34,045 bases of DNA, taken from DASPKW01 sp038244055 (GTDB taxonomy: Bacteria; Planctomycetota; Phycisphaerae; Tepidisphaerales; Tepidisphaeraceae). The stretch lies in contig JBBRTW010000016.1 of the NCBI GenBank assembly GCA_038244055.1, positions 1-34,045 of the forward strand, given 5' to 3'. Below, piece after piece: positions 1 through 8,785 of the stretch (position 1 is the stretch's first letter; every line of letters begins with the position of its first letter). A program made the position numbers and the translations under genes. The notes below the pieces were generated by a model. It searched no databases, was not told the origin of the DNA, and saw only the letters and a list, made by a program, of their open reading frames with translations.

Positions 1-344
1 CCCGCGACCCCCAAAATAAAAATCTTTTCCCCATTCCCACGCCAAAAACCAAGGTCCGTGCGCGCCCGACGTCACCCCAGCGTGACGCCCCCCGTAAATG
101 TAGGAGGCCCATCATGCGCCCATGCTCTCCCCGCTCATCCCCCAACGCCATGCACCAAAACGCACTCAATTGCACCATTCCCGCCGATGGCGTCCCCACG
201 CCCCGCCGCCCAACCCATGAAATGCCCCTGAATGTCCCAGAATGTCCCGTTTTCAGCGATGCAACTCCTCCCCCCTCCCCCAATCTCGCCCCGGCCCTTT
301 GTCCCGGTTTGTCGAGCCCGGAGTCGCGCGGTCAATCAGCCCAA
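1..344. other. Non-coding flank downstream of gltD
   Basis: No convincing gene is seen here. The stretch holds a short hairpin at 70-87 (arms CGTCAC and GTGACG, 6-nt loop) and three 10-nt units in a row at 220-249 (AAATGCCCCT, GAATGTCCCA, GAATGTCCCG). An ATG at 114 has a nearby AGGAGG, but the frame it opens runs antisense through gltD and has no domain-like sequence. The interval ends at the gltD stop. No U-tract terminator was found. Confidence 0.5.
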
Positions 345-1859
345 TCAAAACAACTTCATATACGGCAAATCGCTCCGCCCCATCAAAAACTGATCGACGG
401 ACCTGGCCGCCTGCCGGCCTTCGCTGATGGCCCAGACGACCAGGGATTGGCCACGCCGGCAATCGCCGGCGGCGTACACGCCCGGGGCGCTTGTTGCGTA
501 GTTTTCATCGACCGCGATATTCCCGCGCGGATCGAGCTTGAGATTCAGCGTGTTGATGATCCCCTCTTTTTCCGGGCCGACGAAACCCATCGCCAGGAAG
601 CAGAGGTCGCAATCCAGGACGAATTCGCTCCCCTTGATCTCCTGCATGGTCGGCCGGCCATCGGCGCCTTTGACCCATTCCAGGCGGATGCCGTGGAGCT
701 TTTTCACATTCCCATCGGCATCAGCTTCAAACTTTTTCGTGTTGATGGCGAAATCGCGGCAATCGGCGCCATTGCCATATTCGATGGCCTCTTCGTGGGC
801 CGAGCTGGTGCGGAAAACCACCGGCCAGTAAGGCCACGGCGCGACCCCATTCTGCGGCGCGAGCTTGTCGCCATCGCGCCCCTCCGGCGGGCGCGGGAGC
901 AGCTCGAACTGCTTGACGGATTTGCACCCCTGGCGGATGGCGGTGCCGAGGCAATCCGCGCCGGTGTCGCCGCCGCCGATGATGATGACGTGCTTGCCCT
1001 TGGCGCTGATCTGGTTCGGGACAGGCTGCCCGAGGCTGGCCTTGTTGGCCTGCGGGAGATAATCCATCGCGAAGTGGATGCCCTTGAACTCGCGGCCGGG
1101 GACCGGCAGATCGCGCGGCTTGGTGGAACCGGCGGCGATGACGATGGCATCGAAATCGCGCTGCAAATCCTCGACCTTCACGTTCACGCCCACAGTGGCC
1201 GTGGTGATGACGGTGATGCCGTCGGCCTCCATCAGCTTGACGCGGCGGTCGACCACCGATTTTTCGAGCTTGAAGTTGGGGATGCCGTAAGTGAGCAGGC
1301 CGCCGATGCGGTCGGCGCGCTCGTAGACGGTGACGAGATGGCCGGCCTTGTTGAGCTGGGCGGCAGCGCCCAGGCCGGCCGGGCCCGAGCCGATCACGGC
1401 GACTTTTCTGCCCGTGCGCATCGCCGGCGGCCGCGGCGTGATCCAGCCGGCCTCGAAGGCATGATCGATGATGTTCTGCTCGATCAGCTTGATGGTGACG
1501 GGTTTTTCGTTGATCCCCAGCACGCACGCCTCTTCGCACGGCGCCGGGCAGATCCGGCCGGTGAACTCCGGGAAATTGTTGGTCTTGAAGAGCATGTCCA
1601 GCGCTTCGCGCCAGCGGTTGCGGTAGATCAGGTCGTTCCACTCGGGGATGATGTTCCCCAGCGGGCAGCCGGTCGGCCCGTGGCAGAAGGGGATGCCGCA
1701 ATCCATACAGCGCGCCCCCTGGTCGCGGAGTTCCTGCTCGTGTTTCTTCTGATCGCCGAACGGGATGTAAATCTCGTTCCAGTCGAGAATGCGCAGATTG
1801 ACCGCACGCCGTGAAGGCATCTTGCGGGGAAGTTCTTTGAAACCTGTCGGCTTGCCCAT
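345..1859 (-). CDS. gltD: Glutamate synthase (NADPH) small subunit
   Basis: The small subunit oxidises NAD(P)H and passes electrons through FAD and Fe-S clusters to GltB, which makes two glutamates from glutamine and 2-oxoglutarate in the cytoplasm. The N-terminal Cys pattern for [4Fe-4S] clusters is present: C51, C54, C59, C65, then C104, C108 and C112. A Rossmann FAD motif GSGPAG lies at 157-162. A second dinucleotide motif (IIIGGGDTGADC) sits near residue 300, followed by a late AGDCRRGQSLVVWAI FAD segment. The length (504 aa) is normal. I chose ATG 1859 (MGKPTGFKEL, the usual family start); an in-frame TTG at 1874 would add five residues. It is the last gene of the run gltB - three small genes - gltD, 30 nt after the preceding stop, so it probably depends on the gltB promoter. 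Confidence 0.95.
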   Translation of the reverse strand: MGKPTGFKELPRKMPSRRAVNLRILDWNEIYIPFGDQKKHEQELRDQGARCMDCGIPFCHGPTGCPLGNIIPEWNDLIYRNRWREALDMLFKTNNFPEFTGRICPAPCEEACVLGINEKPVTIKLIEQNIIDHAFEAGWITPRPPAMRTGRKVAVIGSGPAGLGAAAQLNKAGHLVTVYERADRIGGLLTYGIPNFKLEKSVVDRRVKLMEADGITVITTATVGVNVKVEDLQRDFDAIVIAAGSTKPRDLPVPGREFKGIHFAMDYLPQANKASLGQPVPNQISAKGKHVIIIGGGDTGADCLGTAIRQGCKSVKQFELLPRPPEGRDGDKLAPQNGVAPWPYWPVVFRTSSAHEEAIEYGNGADCRDFAINTKKFEADADGNVKKLHGIRLEWVKGADGRPTMQEIKGSEFVLDCDLCFLAMGFVGPEKEGIINTLNLKLDPRGNIAVDENYATSAPGVYAAGDCRRGQSLVVWAISEGRQAARSVDQFLMGRSDLPYMKLF

Positions 1860-1889
1860 AAAAGAGGAATCCAAGAGCGGGAGAATTGG

Positions 1890-2126
1890 TTAAAGATCAG
1901 GAATTATATCGGGAAAACGCCGCAATGTCTCGCGCCAAGGCGTGCCCGTTTGGCCGTCGCACTCGAATTCGGCCTGAGCGTCGTCGAGAATCACCTTTTC
2001 CGCTTCAGTCGGACCGATGCCGCGCAAAAGGTCTTCATCCTGCAACTCGCAAAGGCGCTCTAAGACTTGCGCGCGATCTTCGGCATTGAGCCTCGGCAAT
2101 TCCGCGAGTATTTCGGCTTTGCTCAT
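1890..2126 (-). CDS. Small acidic protein resembling the addiction module antidote-type family
   Basis: A 78-residue acidic protein. It starts MSKAEILAELPRL and contains a helical stretch ending in LERLCELQDE, then a central ILDDAQAEFE segment and a TPWRETLRR tail. Short proteins with this plan, often labelled 'addiction module protein' or antidote-like, are common in Planctomycetota and Verrucomicrobiota genomes; this is recalled, not searched. ATG 2126 is chosen because GGAGAGGT lies at 2131-2138, 4 nt away; an upstream in-frame ATG at 2150 has no such site. No ParE/RelE-like toxin lies beside it; the neighbours are a BolA-like small gene (47 nt upstream) and gltD (30 nt downstream). A real antitoxin role is therefore unproven. 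Confidence 0.7.
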   Translation of the reverse strand: MSKAEILAELPRLNAEDRAQVLERLCELQDEDLLRGIGPTEAEKVILDDAQAEFECDGQTGTPWRETLRRFPDIIPDL

Positions 2127-2173
2127 GATTACCTCTCCAAAACGCGGCAAAGGCAGGAATGCTCGAGTTGGTC

Positions 2174-2431
2174 TCAGCCGGCGCGGGCCGCGGCCATTTC
2201 ATCCGGCGTCAGCGTCAGAATCGCCGACAGCTTGAGCTGTTGTTCTCGGTTTAGCTTTTCGCGGAGGAATTTCCAAAGTTGACGCTGTCGCTCGATTTGT
2301 TCGATCCCGCTGAATCCATTCCATGCGATGAGTCCCCCGACACGCCCTGCGCCGAGCGCATCGAGCTCGATCTCACTGTCATGAAAATGAGTTGAAAGGA
2401 GTTCTTTCAATTCGGAAATAAAGTCTTCCAT
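2174..2431 (-). CDS. Small hypothetical protein with a BolA-like layout
   Basis: 85 residues, not firmly recognised. The order of elements is an N-terminal helix (MEDFISELKELLSTHF), a short strand, then VGGLIAWNGFSG followed by IERQRQLWKFLREKL, then LSAILTLTPDE. That resembles the BolA/IbaG plan, where a strand ending in GF.G is followed by a helix with a conserved Arg, a last strand and TP.E. The likeness is structural in style and low in identity, so the name is an inference. The start codon lies inside the upstream HEPN-like gene with a 25-nt overlap, so the two are probably translationally coupled. Its function is unknown. Confidence 0.6.
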   Translation of the reverse strand: MEDFISELKELLSTHFHDSEIELDALGAGRVGGLIAWNGFSGIEQIERQRQLWKFLREKLNREQQLKLSAILTLTPDEMAAARAG

Positions 2432-2874
2432 CTCGCAACTCCCAGGTTGACGATCGCAGCCGAGGCTTCGATCAATTGCCGGGTTCGTTCCTTCACAAAA
2501 TCGCCTTTGATTCCTTCATAAAGGCCACGCTTGGACCATCTTTTTCGCAACACGTTCTCGGGCAGAAATCGATGCTCGTTCGACCACAGCGCCACAACCT
2601 CGCCGAGTTTGCCACCGAAAAATTCGACTTGCTGCTCCGGCACGATCTCGGCAAACCGAGCGAGTTTGTACAGACGATCGATATCGTGTCGCGCATCAAA
2701 TTCCGGATCAATCATATGCCGGTACGCCCGAAGAATGCACTCCACTGACAACCCTGCGAGGTAGTTGCATTCCAGATAGTAGTCCAAGTCGTATAACTCA
2801 CGCGATACGGTGATCCTTTCGCCGGCGGCATCGCGATACCATTCGGCCCTTGCTCGTTGTTCCGCGGTTGCCAC
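2407..2874 (-). CDS. HEPN-like small protein
   Basis: 155 residues, mainly helical. AGLSVECILRAYRH followed by ARHDIDRLYKLARF matches the first half of HEPN domains, which occur in toxin-antitoxin and nucleotidyltransferase pairs. A later WSNEHRFLPENV segment fits the helix pair typical of non-catalytic HEPN proteins. I do not see a clear Rx4-6H RNase motif in the C-terminal helix, so RNase activity is doubtful. GTG 2874 is the chosen start, with GGGAG about 7 nt upstream. The gene begins 33 nt after the gltB stop and overlaps the next gene by 25 nt, so it is read as part of the glt transcript. No MNT/MazE-type partner is adjacent. The family call is an inference from pattern. Confidence 0.62.
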   Translation of the reverse strand: MATAEQRARAEWYRDAAGERITVSRELYDLDYYLECNYLAGLSVECILRAYRHMIDPEFDARHDIDRLYKLARFAEIVPEQQVEFFGGKLGEVVALWSNEHRFLPENVLRKRWSKRGLYEGIKGDFVKERTRQLIEASAAIVNLGVARWKTLFPN

Positions 2875-2907
2875 TCGCCAACTCCCTATGCTTCAACTCC
2901 AGAGGGC

Positions 2908-5900
2908 CTACGCCTGCCTCTCCGCGAGTTCGCGCGCCTTCTTCTCAATCTCCGCCTGATGCTCCAGCACGCGCCGATAATCGTTGGGCATCACTTTCAC
3001 GAAATGCCCGAGCTCATTGTCCCAGTCCGCCAGGATAGCCCTGGCCACCGGCGAATCCGTGTACTTCACATGATTCTCCAATAGCCGCTTCATCGTCGCC
3101 ACATCGTCCGGCTTATCCGGCCGCTCCAGGCTCACCATGTCCGAGTTGTACAGGCGGGGAAGCTGCTTGAGATCATCGTAGACATACGCGATCCCGCCCG
3201 ACATCCCGGCCGCGAAGTTTCGCCCCACCGGGCCGATCACCACCACCCGCCCGCCGGTCATATACTCGCACGCATGATCGCCGGTCCCTTCAACCACCGC
3301 CTGCGCGCCCGAGTTGCGCACGCAGAATCGCTCGCCAACCACGCCGCGGATATACACCTCGCCGGCGATCGCGCCGTAGCAGATCGTGTTGCCCGCGATG
3401 ATGTTCTGCTCGGCCTTGAATCCCTTCGCCAGCGCCTCGGCCGGGGGATAGATCGCGATCCGTGCGCCCGACAAACCTTTGCCCACATAATCGTTGGCAT
3501 CGCCTTCAAGGAGCAGCGTCAAACCTTTCGCGCCGAAACAGCCGAAAGACTGCCCGGCGTGCCCTTTGAACTTGAACGTGATCGTATCCTCCGGCAGGCC
3601 CTTGTAGCCGTACTTCTTGGCGATCTCGCCCGAGAGGGTTGTGCCCACGGTGCGGTTAGTGTTCTGAATCGGCAGTTCGGCCGAGACCTTCTCGCCGCGA
3701 TCGAGGGCGGCCTGCGCCAGGGGAATCAGCTTCGTGTGATCGAGGGAGTTCTTCAGGCCATGATCCTGCACGCCGGTGTTGTGCCGCTCGATGGGGAAGC
3801 CCTCGGGCGGCCGGGGCTGATGGAGAATCACCGATAGATCCAGGTGTTTCGCCTTCCAGTGATACGAAACATCCTCAAACTCCAGCGCATCCACGCGCCC
3901 GATCATCTGCTCGATCGTGCGGAAGCCCATTTCCGCCATGATCTCGCGCACTTCCTCGGCCAGGAAGAACATGAAGTTGATCACATGCTCGGGCTTGCCG
4001 CTGAACTTCTTGCGCAGCTCGGGGTCCTGCGTGGCGATGCCCACGGGGCAGGTATTAAGATGGCACACGCGCATCATGATGCAACCCGAGGCGATCAGCG
4101 GCGCGGTCGAGAACCCAACCTCATCCGCCCCCAGCAGGAACGCCACCGCCACATCCCGCCCCGTCTTGATCTGCCCATCGGTCTGGAGGATGACGCGGCC
4201 GCGCAGGCCGTTCATCATCAGCACCTGCTGGGTTTCGGAGATGCCCATTTCCCATGGGATGCCGGCGTATTTCACGCTCGTCAGCGGGCTCGCGCCCGTG
4301 CCGCCCGAATCTCCGGCGATCAGAATGTGATCGGCCTTGGCCTTGGCGACACCCGCCGCGACCGTACCCACGCCCACTTCCGAAACCAGCTTCACGCTCA
4401 CCCGCGATTGCGGGTTGACGTTCTTCAGATCGTGGATGAGCTGGGCCAGATCCTCGATCGAATAAATGTCGTGATGCGGCGGCGGCGAGATCAAACCGAC
4501 GCCCGGTGTCGAATGCCGGATCGAGCCGATGTACTCGTTGACCTTGTGGCCCGGCAACTGCCCGCCCTCACCCGGCTTGGCGCCCTGGGCCATCTTGATC
4601 TGGAGTTCATCGGCGTTGACGAGGTATTCGGTGGTCACGCCGAATCGCCCCGAGGCCACCTGCTTGATGGCCGAGCGCCGCAGCGCCTGGCGGGAATCGA
4701 GCTTGACCCCGTTGACGGTCAACTCCGGCGTCATGATCGGCTTGCCATCGGCGCTGATATCGCCCTTGAACCGCCGCGGGTCTTCGCCGCCTTCGCCCGT
4801 GTTGGATTTGCCGCCGATGTAGTTCATCGCGATCGCGAGGTTCTCGTGCGCCTCGGTGCTGATCGAGCCCAGCGACATCGCGCCCGTCACAAATCGCTTG
4901 ACGATCTCCTTGGCCGGCTGAACCTGCTCGATCGGGATCGGCCCGCCCGGCGCGGGCTTGAACTTGAGCAGCCCGCGCAGGGTGCAGCGGTTGCGGGTTT
5001 CATCGTTGACCAGCTTCGTATAGTCCTTGAACGCCTTGTCGGAATTGATGCGGATCGCGTTCTGCATCTTGGCGACGGATTCCGGGTTCCACATGTGGAA
5101 TTCCCCATCGCGCCGCCACTGGTAATTCCCACCATTCGCCAGCACCGTCTGATCCACCTGGATGGGCGGGAACCCCTTGCGATGCCGCTCGATCGACTCG
5201 GCCGCCAGGATATCCACGCCCACGCCGCCGATGCGGCTCGAAGTGCCCGTGAAATACTTGGCGATCAAATCCTTGGACAGCCCGATCGCCTCGAAAATCT
5301 GCGCCCCGCGATACGACTGCACCGTCGAGATGCCCATCTTGGAGGCGACCTTGATGATCCCCTTGTTGGCCGCCTTGATGTAGTTCTTCTTGGCCTGCTC
5401 CAGCGTCAGATCCTTCGGCAGCAGCCCTTCCCTATGCAGGTCCGCGATCGTCTCAAAGGCCAGATACGGATTGATCGCCCCCGCGCCGTAGCCGATGAGC
5501 AGGCAGAAGTGATGCACCTCCCGCGCCTCGCCGGTTTCGATCACCAGCCCGCACTGCGTGCGCGTCCCTTCGCGGATCAGATGATGATGCACCGCCGCCG
5601 TCGCCAGCAAGCTCGGAATCGGCGCGTTCTCTCCATCCACGCCGCGGTCCGACAAAATCAGGATCGATGCCCCATCCTTGACCGCCTGCGCCGCCAGGAT
5701 GCAAAGCTCATCCACCGCCTTCGCCAGCGCGGCCTCGCCCTCGGCCGCCTTGAAGATCATCGGCAGCGTGACCGAGCGCATCTCGCCCGTGGCCACTTCG
5801 CGCAGCTTGGCCATTTCCGTATTCGAGAGAATCGGCGTCTTCACCTTGATGAGCCGGCAATGCTCCGGCGTCTCATCCAGCAGATTCCCCTCGCGGCCCA

Positions 5901-7557
5901 GATAGGTGTAGAGGCTCGTTACCAGCGCCTCGAAATTCGCATCCAGCGGCGGATTGGTCACCTGCGCGAAAAGCTGCTTGAAATACGAGTACAACAACTG
6001 CGGCCGATCCGACAAACACGCCAGCGGCGTATCCGTTCCCATCGACCCGATCGCCTCCGCGCCGGTGACGGCCATCGGCATCATCAGCATCTTCAAATCT
6101 TCCACCGTATACCCGAACGCATGCTGGCGGACCAGCAGCGTTCCATGGTCCGGCTGATGCTTGAATTTCGGATCGGGGAGGCTGTCGAGATCGATCAGGT
6201 TCTCTTCGATCCAGAGCTTCCACGGCCGCTGCTGGACCAGCCTTTCCTTGATCTCCGTATCGTCGACGATCCGCCCCTTTTTGCCATCGATCTCGACGAA
6301 GAAAATCTTCCCGGGCTGCAGCCGCCACTTCTTGACCACATCCTCCGGCTTGACCGGCAGCACGCCCACTTCCGAGGCCATGATGACCCGATCATCCTTG
6401 GTGACGTAGTAGCGGCTCGGCCGCAGCCCGTTGCGGTCCAGAACCGCGCCGATGCCGTTGCCATTGGTGAACGAAACCGAGGCCGGCCCATCCCATGGCT
6501 CCATCAGGCAGGCGTGATATTCGAAGAACGCCCGCAGGTCGGGGTTGTCCTTCTCCATCAGCGCGTTGTGCTGCCACGCCTCGGGGATCATCATCAAGAT
6601 CGAGTGCGGCAGCGATCGGCCGTTGACCGACAAGAACTGTAAGCAGTTATCGAACGTCGCCGAGTCCGACCCCGATTCGGTGAGGATCGGGAACATCTTC
6701 TGCAACTCATCCCCGAACACCTTCGATTGCAGCGAGCCATAACGGGCCCGCATCCAGTTGCGGTTGCCGCGCAGGGTATTGATCTCCCCGTTGTGCGCGA
6801 TGTACCTGAACGGATGCGCCAGCCACCAGGCCGGCATCGTATTGGTCGAGAAGCGGCTGTGAACCATCGCCAGCGCCGATTCGAAATCGGGGTCCTGCAG
6901 ATCCTTGAAGTAAAGCCGAAGCTGGTCGGCCGTCAGCATCCCCTTGTAGATGATGCGGTTGGCCGAGCAGGCGCAGATGTAGAACTGCTGCCGGGCGATC
7001 TCGGGGAAGTCGCCGAACTCCACGACATTCTCGCAGCGCTGCCGTACCAGGTAGAGCCGGCGGTCGAAATCCGAGCGCTGGTAGAAGGTATCGGCCATCC
7101 CTACGAAGATCTGCCGGATGGCCGGCTCCGCCTTGCGCGGCGTGGGCCCGACGTGGCTGCTGTCCACCGGCACATCGCGCCACCCCAGCACCTTCATGTC
7201 GTAGTCGCGGATGACCTTCTCCAGCGTCTGCTCGCACTGCAATCGCGGCGCGCGCTCCTTGGGCAGGAAAATCGTACCGACCGCATACTCGCCGAGTTTG
7301 GGAAGCCGAAAGCCGAGTTTCTTCGCCGCTTTGCGGAAGAACTTATCGGGCATTTTGACCAGAATGCCCGCGCCATCACCGCTATTTTCCTCGCAGCCGC
7401 AGGCGCCGCGATGGTTCATGTTCTCCAGCATCTGCAGCGCATCGGAAACGAGCTGATGAGAGGCCAGGCCTTTCATCTGGCAGATGAATCCGACGCCGCA
7501 GGCGTCATGCTCAAAACTGGGATCGTACAGTCCCTGGGCAGGAGGGTAGCTTGTCAT
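2908..7557 (-). CDS. gltB: Glutamate synthase large subunit
   Basis: GltB hydrolyses glutamine in its N-terminal Ntn domain, channels ammonia to the FMN site and makes glutamate from 2-oxoglutarate. The 1549-residue length is normal. C20 of DACGVGF is the N-terminal nucleophile, which implies removal of a 19-residue propeptide. The glutaminase domain covers roughly 20-430. The central domain follows, and the FMN synthase domain (GGKSNTGEGGEDPRRF, GDSGGTGASPL) lies near 900-1200. The 3Fe-4S cysteines are C1159, C1165 and C1170, in CIMMRVCHLNTCPVG. The C-terminal GxGxG beta-helix lies near 1280-1490. ATG 7557 is the start, with no strong Shine-Dalgarno. It is first in a minus-strand run that ends in gltD, with three unrelated small genes between the subunits. 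Confidence 0.97.
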   Translation of the reverse strand: MTSYPPAQGLYDPSFEHDACGVGFICQMKGLASHQLVSDALQMLENMNHRGACGCEENSGDGAGILVKMPDKFFRKAAKKLGFRLPKLGEYAVGTIFLPKERAPRLQCEQTLEKVIRDYDMKVLGWRDVPVDSSHVGPTPRKAEPAIRQIFVGMADTFYQRSDFDRRLYLVRQRCENVVEFGDFPEIARQQFYICACSANRIIYKGMLTADQLRLYFKDLQDPDFESALAMVHSRFSTNTMPAWWLAHPFRYIAHNGEINTLRGNRNWMRARYGSLQSKVFGDELQKMFPILTESGSDSATFDNCLQFLSVNGRSLPHSILMMIPEAWQHNALMEKDNPDLRAFFEYHACLMEPWDGPASVSFTNGNGIGAVLDRNGLRPSRYYVTKDDRVIMASEVGVLPVKPEDVVKKWRLQPGKIFFVEIDGKKGRIVDDTEIKERLVQQRPWKLWIEENLIDLDSLPDPKFKHQPDHGTLLVRQHAFGYTVEDLKMLMMPMAVTGAEAIGSMGTDTPLACLSDRPQLLYSYFKQLFAQVTNPPLDANFEALVTSLYTYLGREGNLLDETPEHCRLIKVKTPILSNTEMAKLREVATGEMRSVTLPMIFKAAEGEAALAKAVDELCILAAQAVKDGASILILSDRGVDGENAPIPSLLATAAVHHHLIREGTRTQCGLVIETGEAREVHHFCLLIGYGAGAINPYLAFETIADLHREGLLPKDLTLEQAKKNYIKAANKGIIKVASKMGISTVQSYRGAQIFEAIGLSKDLIAKYFTGTSSRIGGVGVDILAAESIERHRKGFPPIQVDQTVLANGGNYQWRRDGEFHMWNPESVAKMQNAIRINSDKAFKDYTKLVNDETRNRCTLRGLLKFKPAPGGPIPIEQVQPAKEIVKRFVTGAMSLGSISTEAHENLAIAMNYIGGKSNTGEGGEDPRRFKGDISADGKPIMTPELTVNGVKLDSRQALRRSAIKQVASGRFGVTTEYLVNADELQIKMAQGAKPGEGGQLPGHKVNEYIGSIRHSTPGVGLISPPPHHDIYSIEDLAQLIHDLKNVNPQSRVSVKLVSEVGVGTVAAGVAKAKADHILIAGDSGGTGASPLTSVKYAGIPWEMGISETQQVLMMNGLRGRVILQTDGQIKTGRDVAVAFLLGADEVGFSTAPLIASGCIMMRVCHLNTCPVGIATQDPELRKKFSGKPEHVINFMFFLAEEVREIMAEMGFRTIEQMIGRVDALEFEDVSYHWKAKHLDLSVILHQPRPPEGFPIERHNTGVQDHGLKNSLDHTKLIPLAQAALDRGEKVSAELPIQNTNRTVGTTLSGEIAKKYGYKGLPEDTITFKFKGHAGQSFGCFGAKGLTLLLEGDANDYVGKGLSGARIAIYPPAEALAKGFKAEQNIIAGNTICYGAIAGEVYIRGVVGERFCVRNSGAQAVVEGTGDHACEYMTGGRVVVIGPVGRNFAAGMSGGIAYVYDDLKQLPRLYNSDMVSLERPDKPDDVATMKRLLENHVKYTDSPVARAILADWDNELGHFVKVMPNDYRRVLEHQAEIEKKARELAERQA

Positions 7558-7882
7558 CGCTTGCTTATTGGGGTACAGGGGTTAGGCGCTTCCGAACAAC
7601 CGGCGCGGGGTCGATATCCCGAACCGCTTACTATAGCAAGAGTCATGGGGCTTAACAACTTTTTCGGCACTTCGAGAAGCACTTCTTGCGCCGTCAGGCC
7701 TGGCCAATCTGCTTTTATGGGAATGTAACCTGATAATCCCGCGATACTTCGGTCAAAATCGGGCAGGTAATGCAGCATGCGGTTGCCTGTTTTGCGTGCG
7801 ATGCGCCGGATGGGTATCCCGGTGACGATGCGGTGCCTCTTTAATGGGCATTGGCGCGTGACTGCTTCACGCCACCCATAAT
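7558..7882. other. Divergent intergenic region gltB / iclR-family gene
   Basis: This interval separates the divergent gltB and IclR-family genes. It holds the gltB promoter candidate. A minus-strand open frame crosses it (TTG 7889) and ends in a TGA overlapping the gltB ATG, but I do not accept it as a gene. No clear palindromic operator for the regulator was found. Confidence 0.4.
7630..7658 (-). promoter_or_regulatory. Sigma70-like promoter for gltB
   Basis: Read on the minus strand, TTGTTA (7658-7653) is followed by a 17-nt spacer and TATAGT (7635-7630). This is four of six and five of six to the consensus with ideal spacing. It lies about 73 nt upstream of the gltB ATG. It is the strongest promoter-like sequence seen in the window and probably drives the whole gltB-cassette-gltD run. 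Confidence 0.55.
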
Positions 7883-8647
7883 GTGCCAATCAACGCTAAC
7901 ATGACCCGGCCTATGGCCCCCCAACCCCTCACCCATCCCCCCGCCCAGCCCAACCAGAGCCTCATTGACGGGCTGACGGTTTTGCAGGCCCTGGCGGTCA
8001 GCCAGGGTCCCGTTGGCGGCCGGGCTCTGGCGCGGGAACTGAACCTCGAACCCACCCGAGTCAACCGCCTTCTCAAGACCCTCGCCTACCTTGGCATGGC
8101 CCGCCAGACGCCCGATCGCAAATACCTCCCCGGCCCGGGGATGCACGTCCTGGCCGCCCAGAGCCTCTACGGATCAGGCCTCGTCCGCCGGGCCATTCCC
8201 GTACTCGAGCGCCTTGCCCAATTCGGCCGGGTCGTCGCCCTGGGCGTGCTCTGGCGCGATCAGGTGTCCTACCTCTACCACTGGGAAAAGGGCCTGCTCT
8301 CCGTGCAGGCCGTGGGCCGCCTCAATGTCTACCCCGCTTCCATGTCCAGCATCGGCCGGGTCATCATGGCAAGGTTGCCCGAGAGCGCCGTGCGCGAACT
8401 CTACGCGGGCAGGGACATTCCCCTCTTCCCCGGCGGCATCGAAGACCTCCTCCATGCCCTGCGCCGCGAGCGCGAGCAAGGCTACGCCTTCGTCGTCCAG
8501 CGGCCCGAGCCTTTCTCCTCCAGCCTCGCGGTCCCCCTGGGCGAGCCCCCCTTCGCCGGAATTGCCCTCGGCGGCGGAGTCCCCCCCGAAAAGGTGGCCG
8601 AATATGTCGTCGAACTCAAGAACGCGGCGAGAGAAATCGAGACATAG
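7883..8647 (+). CDS. IclR-family transcriptional regulator
   Basis: A cytoplasmic DNA-binding regulator of the IclR type. The N-terminal winged helix-turn-helix is visible at about residues 27-85 (LTVLQALAVSQGPVGGRALA, then LEPTRVNRLLKTLAYLGM). The ligand-binding domain follows, with the typical SSIGRVIMARLPE segment near 155-170 and VVQRPEPFSSSLAVPLGEP near 205-225. The IclR family usually controls sugar, aromatic-acid or glyoxylate use. The following genes are a dehydrogenase-cytochrome and glycoside hydrolases, so these are possible targets, which is inference only. The start is uncertain: GTG 7883 gives 254 aa, ATG 7901 or 7913 would shorten it, and none has a clear Shine-Dalgarno site. 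It diverges from gltB. Confidence 0.9.
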   Translation: MPINANMTRPMAPQPLTHPPAQPNQSLIDGLTVLQALAVSQGPVGGRALARELNLEPTRVNRLLKTLAYLGMARQTPDRKYLPGPGMHVLAAQSLYGSGLVRRAIPVLERLAQFGRVVALGVLWRDQVSYLYHWEKGLLSVQAVGRLNVYPASMSSIGRVIMARLPESAVRELYAGRDIPLFPGGIEDLLHALRREREQGYAFVVQRPEPFSSSLAVPLGEPPFAGIALGGGVPPEKVAEYVVELKNAAREIET

Positions 8648-8692
8648 TCGTGACTTGAAACATCGCATGACAGTTGGATGCCCCGCCGGAAT

Positions 8693-8720
8693 GTTTCACG
8701 TTTCACGATCCACGTTCCAC
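8693..8720 (+). repeat. 7-nt tandem repeat, four units
   Basis: Four consecutive heptamers GTTTCAC, GTTTCAC, GATCCAC, GTTCCAC lie between the IclR gene and the PVC dehydrogenase gene. The period is exactly 7 nt. They are non-coding. Confidence 0.7.
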
Positions 8721-8785
8721 CTCAACACCGACCCCACTCCGCGATACACTCAATGCGGTCCTCATCCACCTTCGCGGGTTAATAC

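Noticed and set aside
114..1814. Long plus-strand open frame antisense to gltD, preceded by AGGAGG
   Set aside because: It is the shadow frame of a well-supported gltD; the translation is rich in Ala, Asp and Arg with no motif, typical of high-GC antisense frames.
3844..6642. 932-codon plus-strand open frame inside gltB
   Set aside because: It runs antisense to the unambiguous gltB. Its His/Arg/Asp-rich translation shows no domain, and length alone is expected in this GC range.
7554..7889. Minus-strand frame ending in a TGA overlapping the gltB ATG, with a stretch RSIAGLSGYIP slightly like HisC N-termini
   Set aside because: It needs a TTG start inside the IclR 5' end, has no Shine-Dalgarno, and its middle covers the gltB promoter. 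The HisC likeness is only a few residues.
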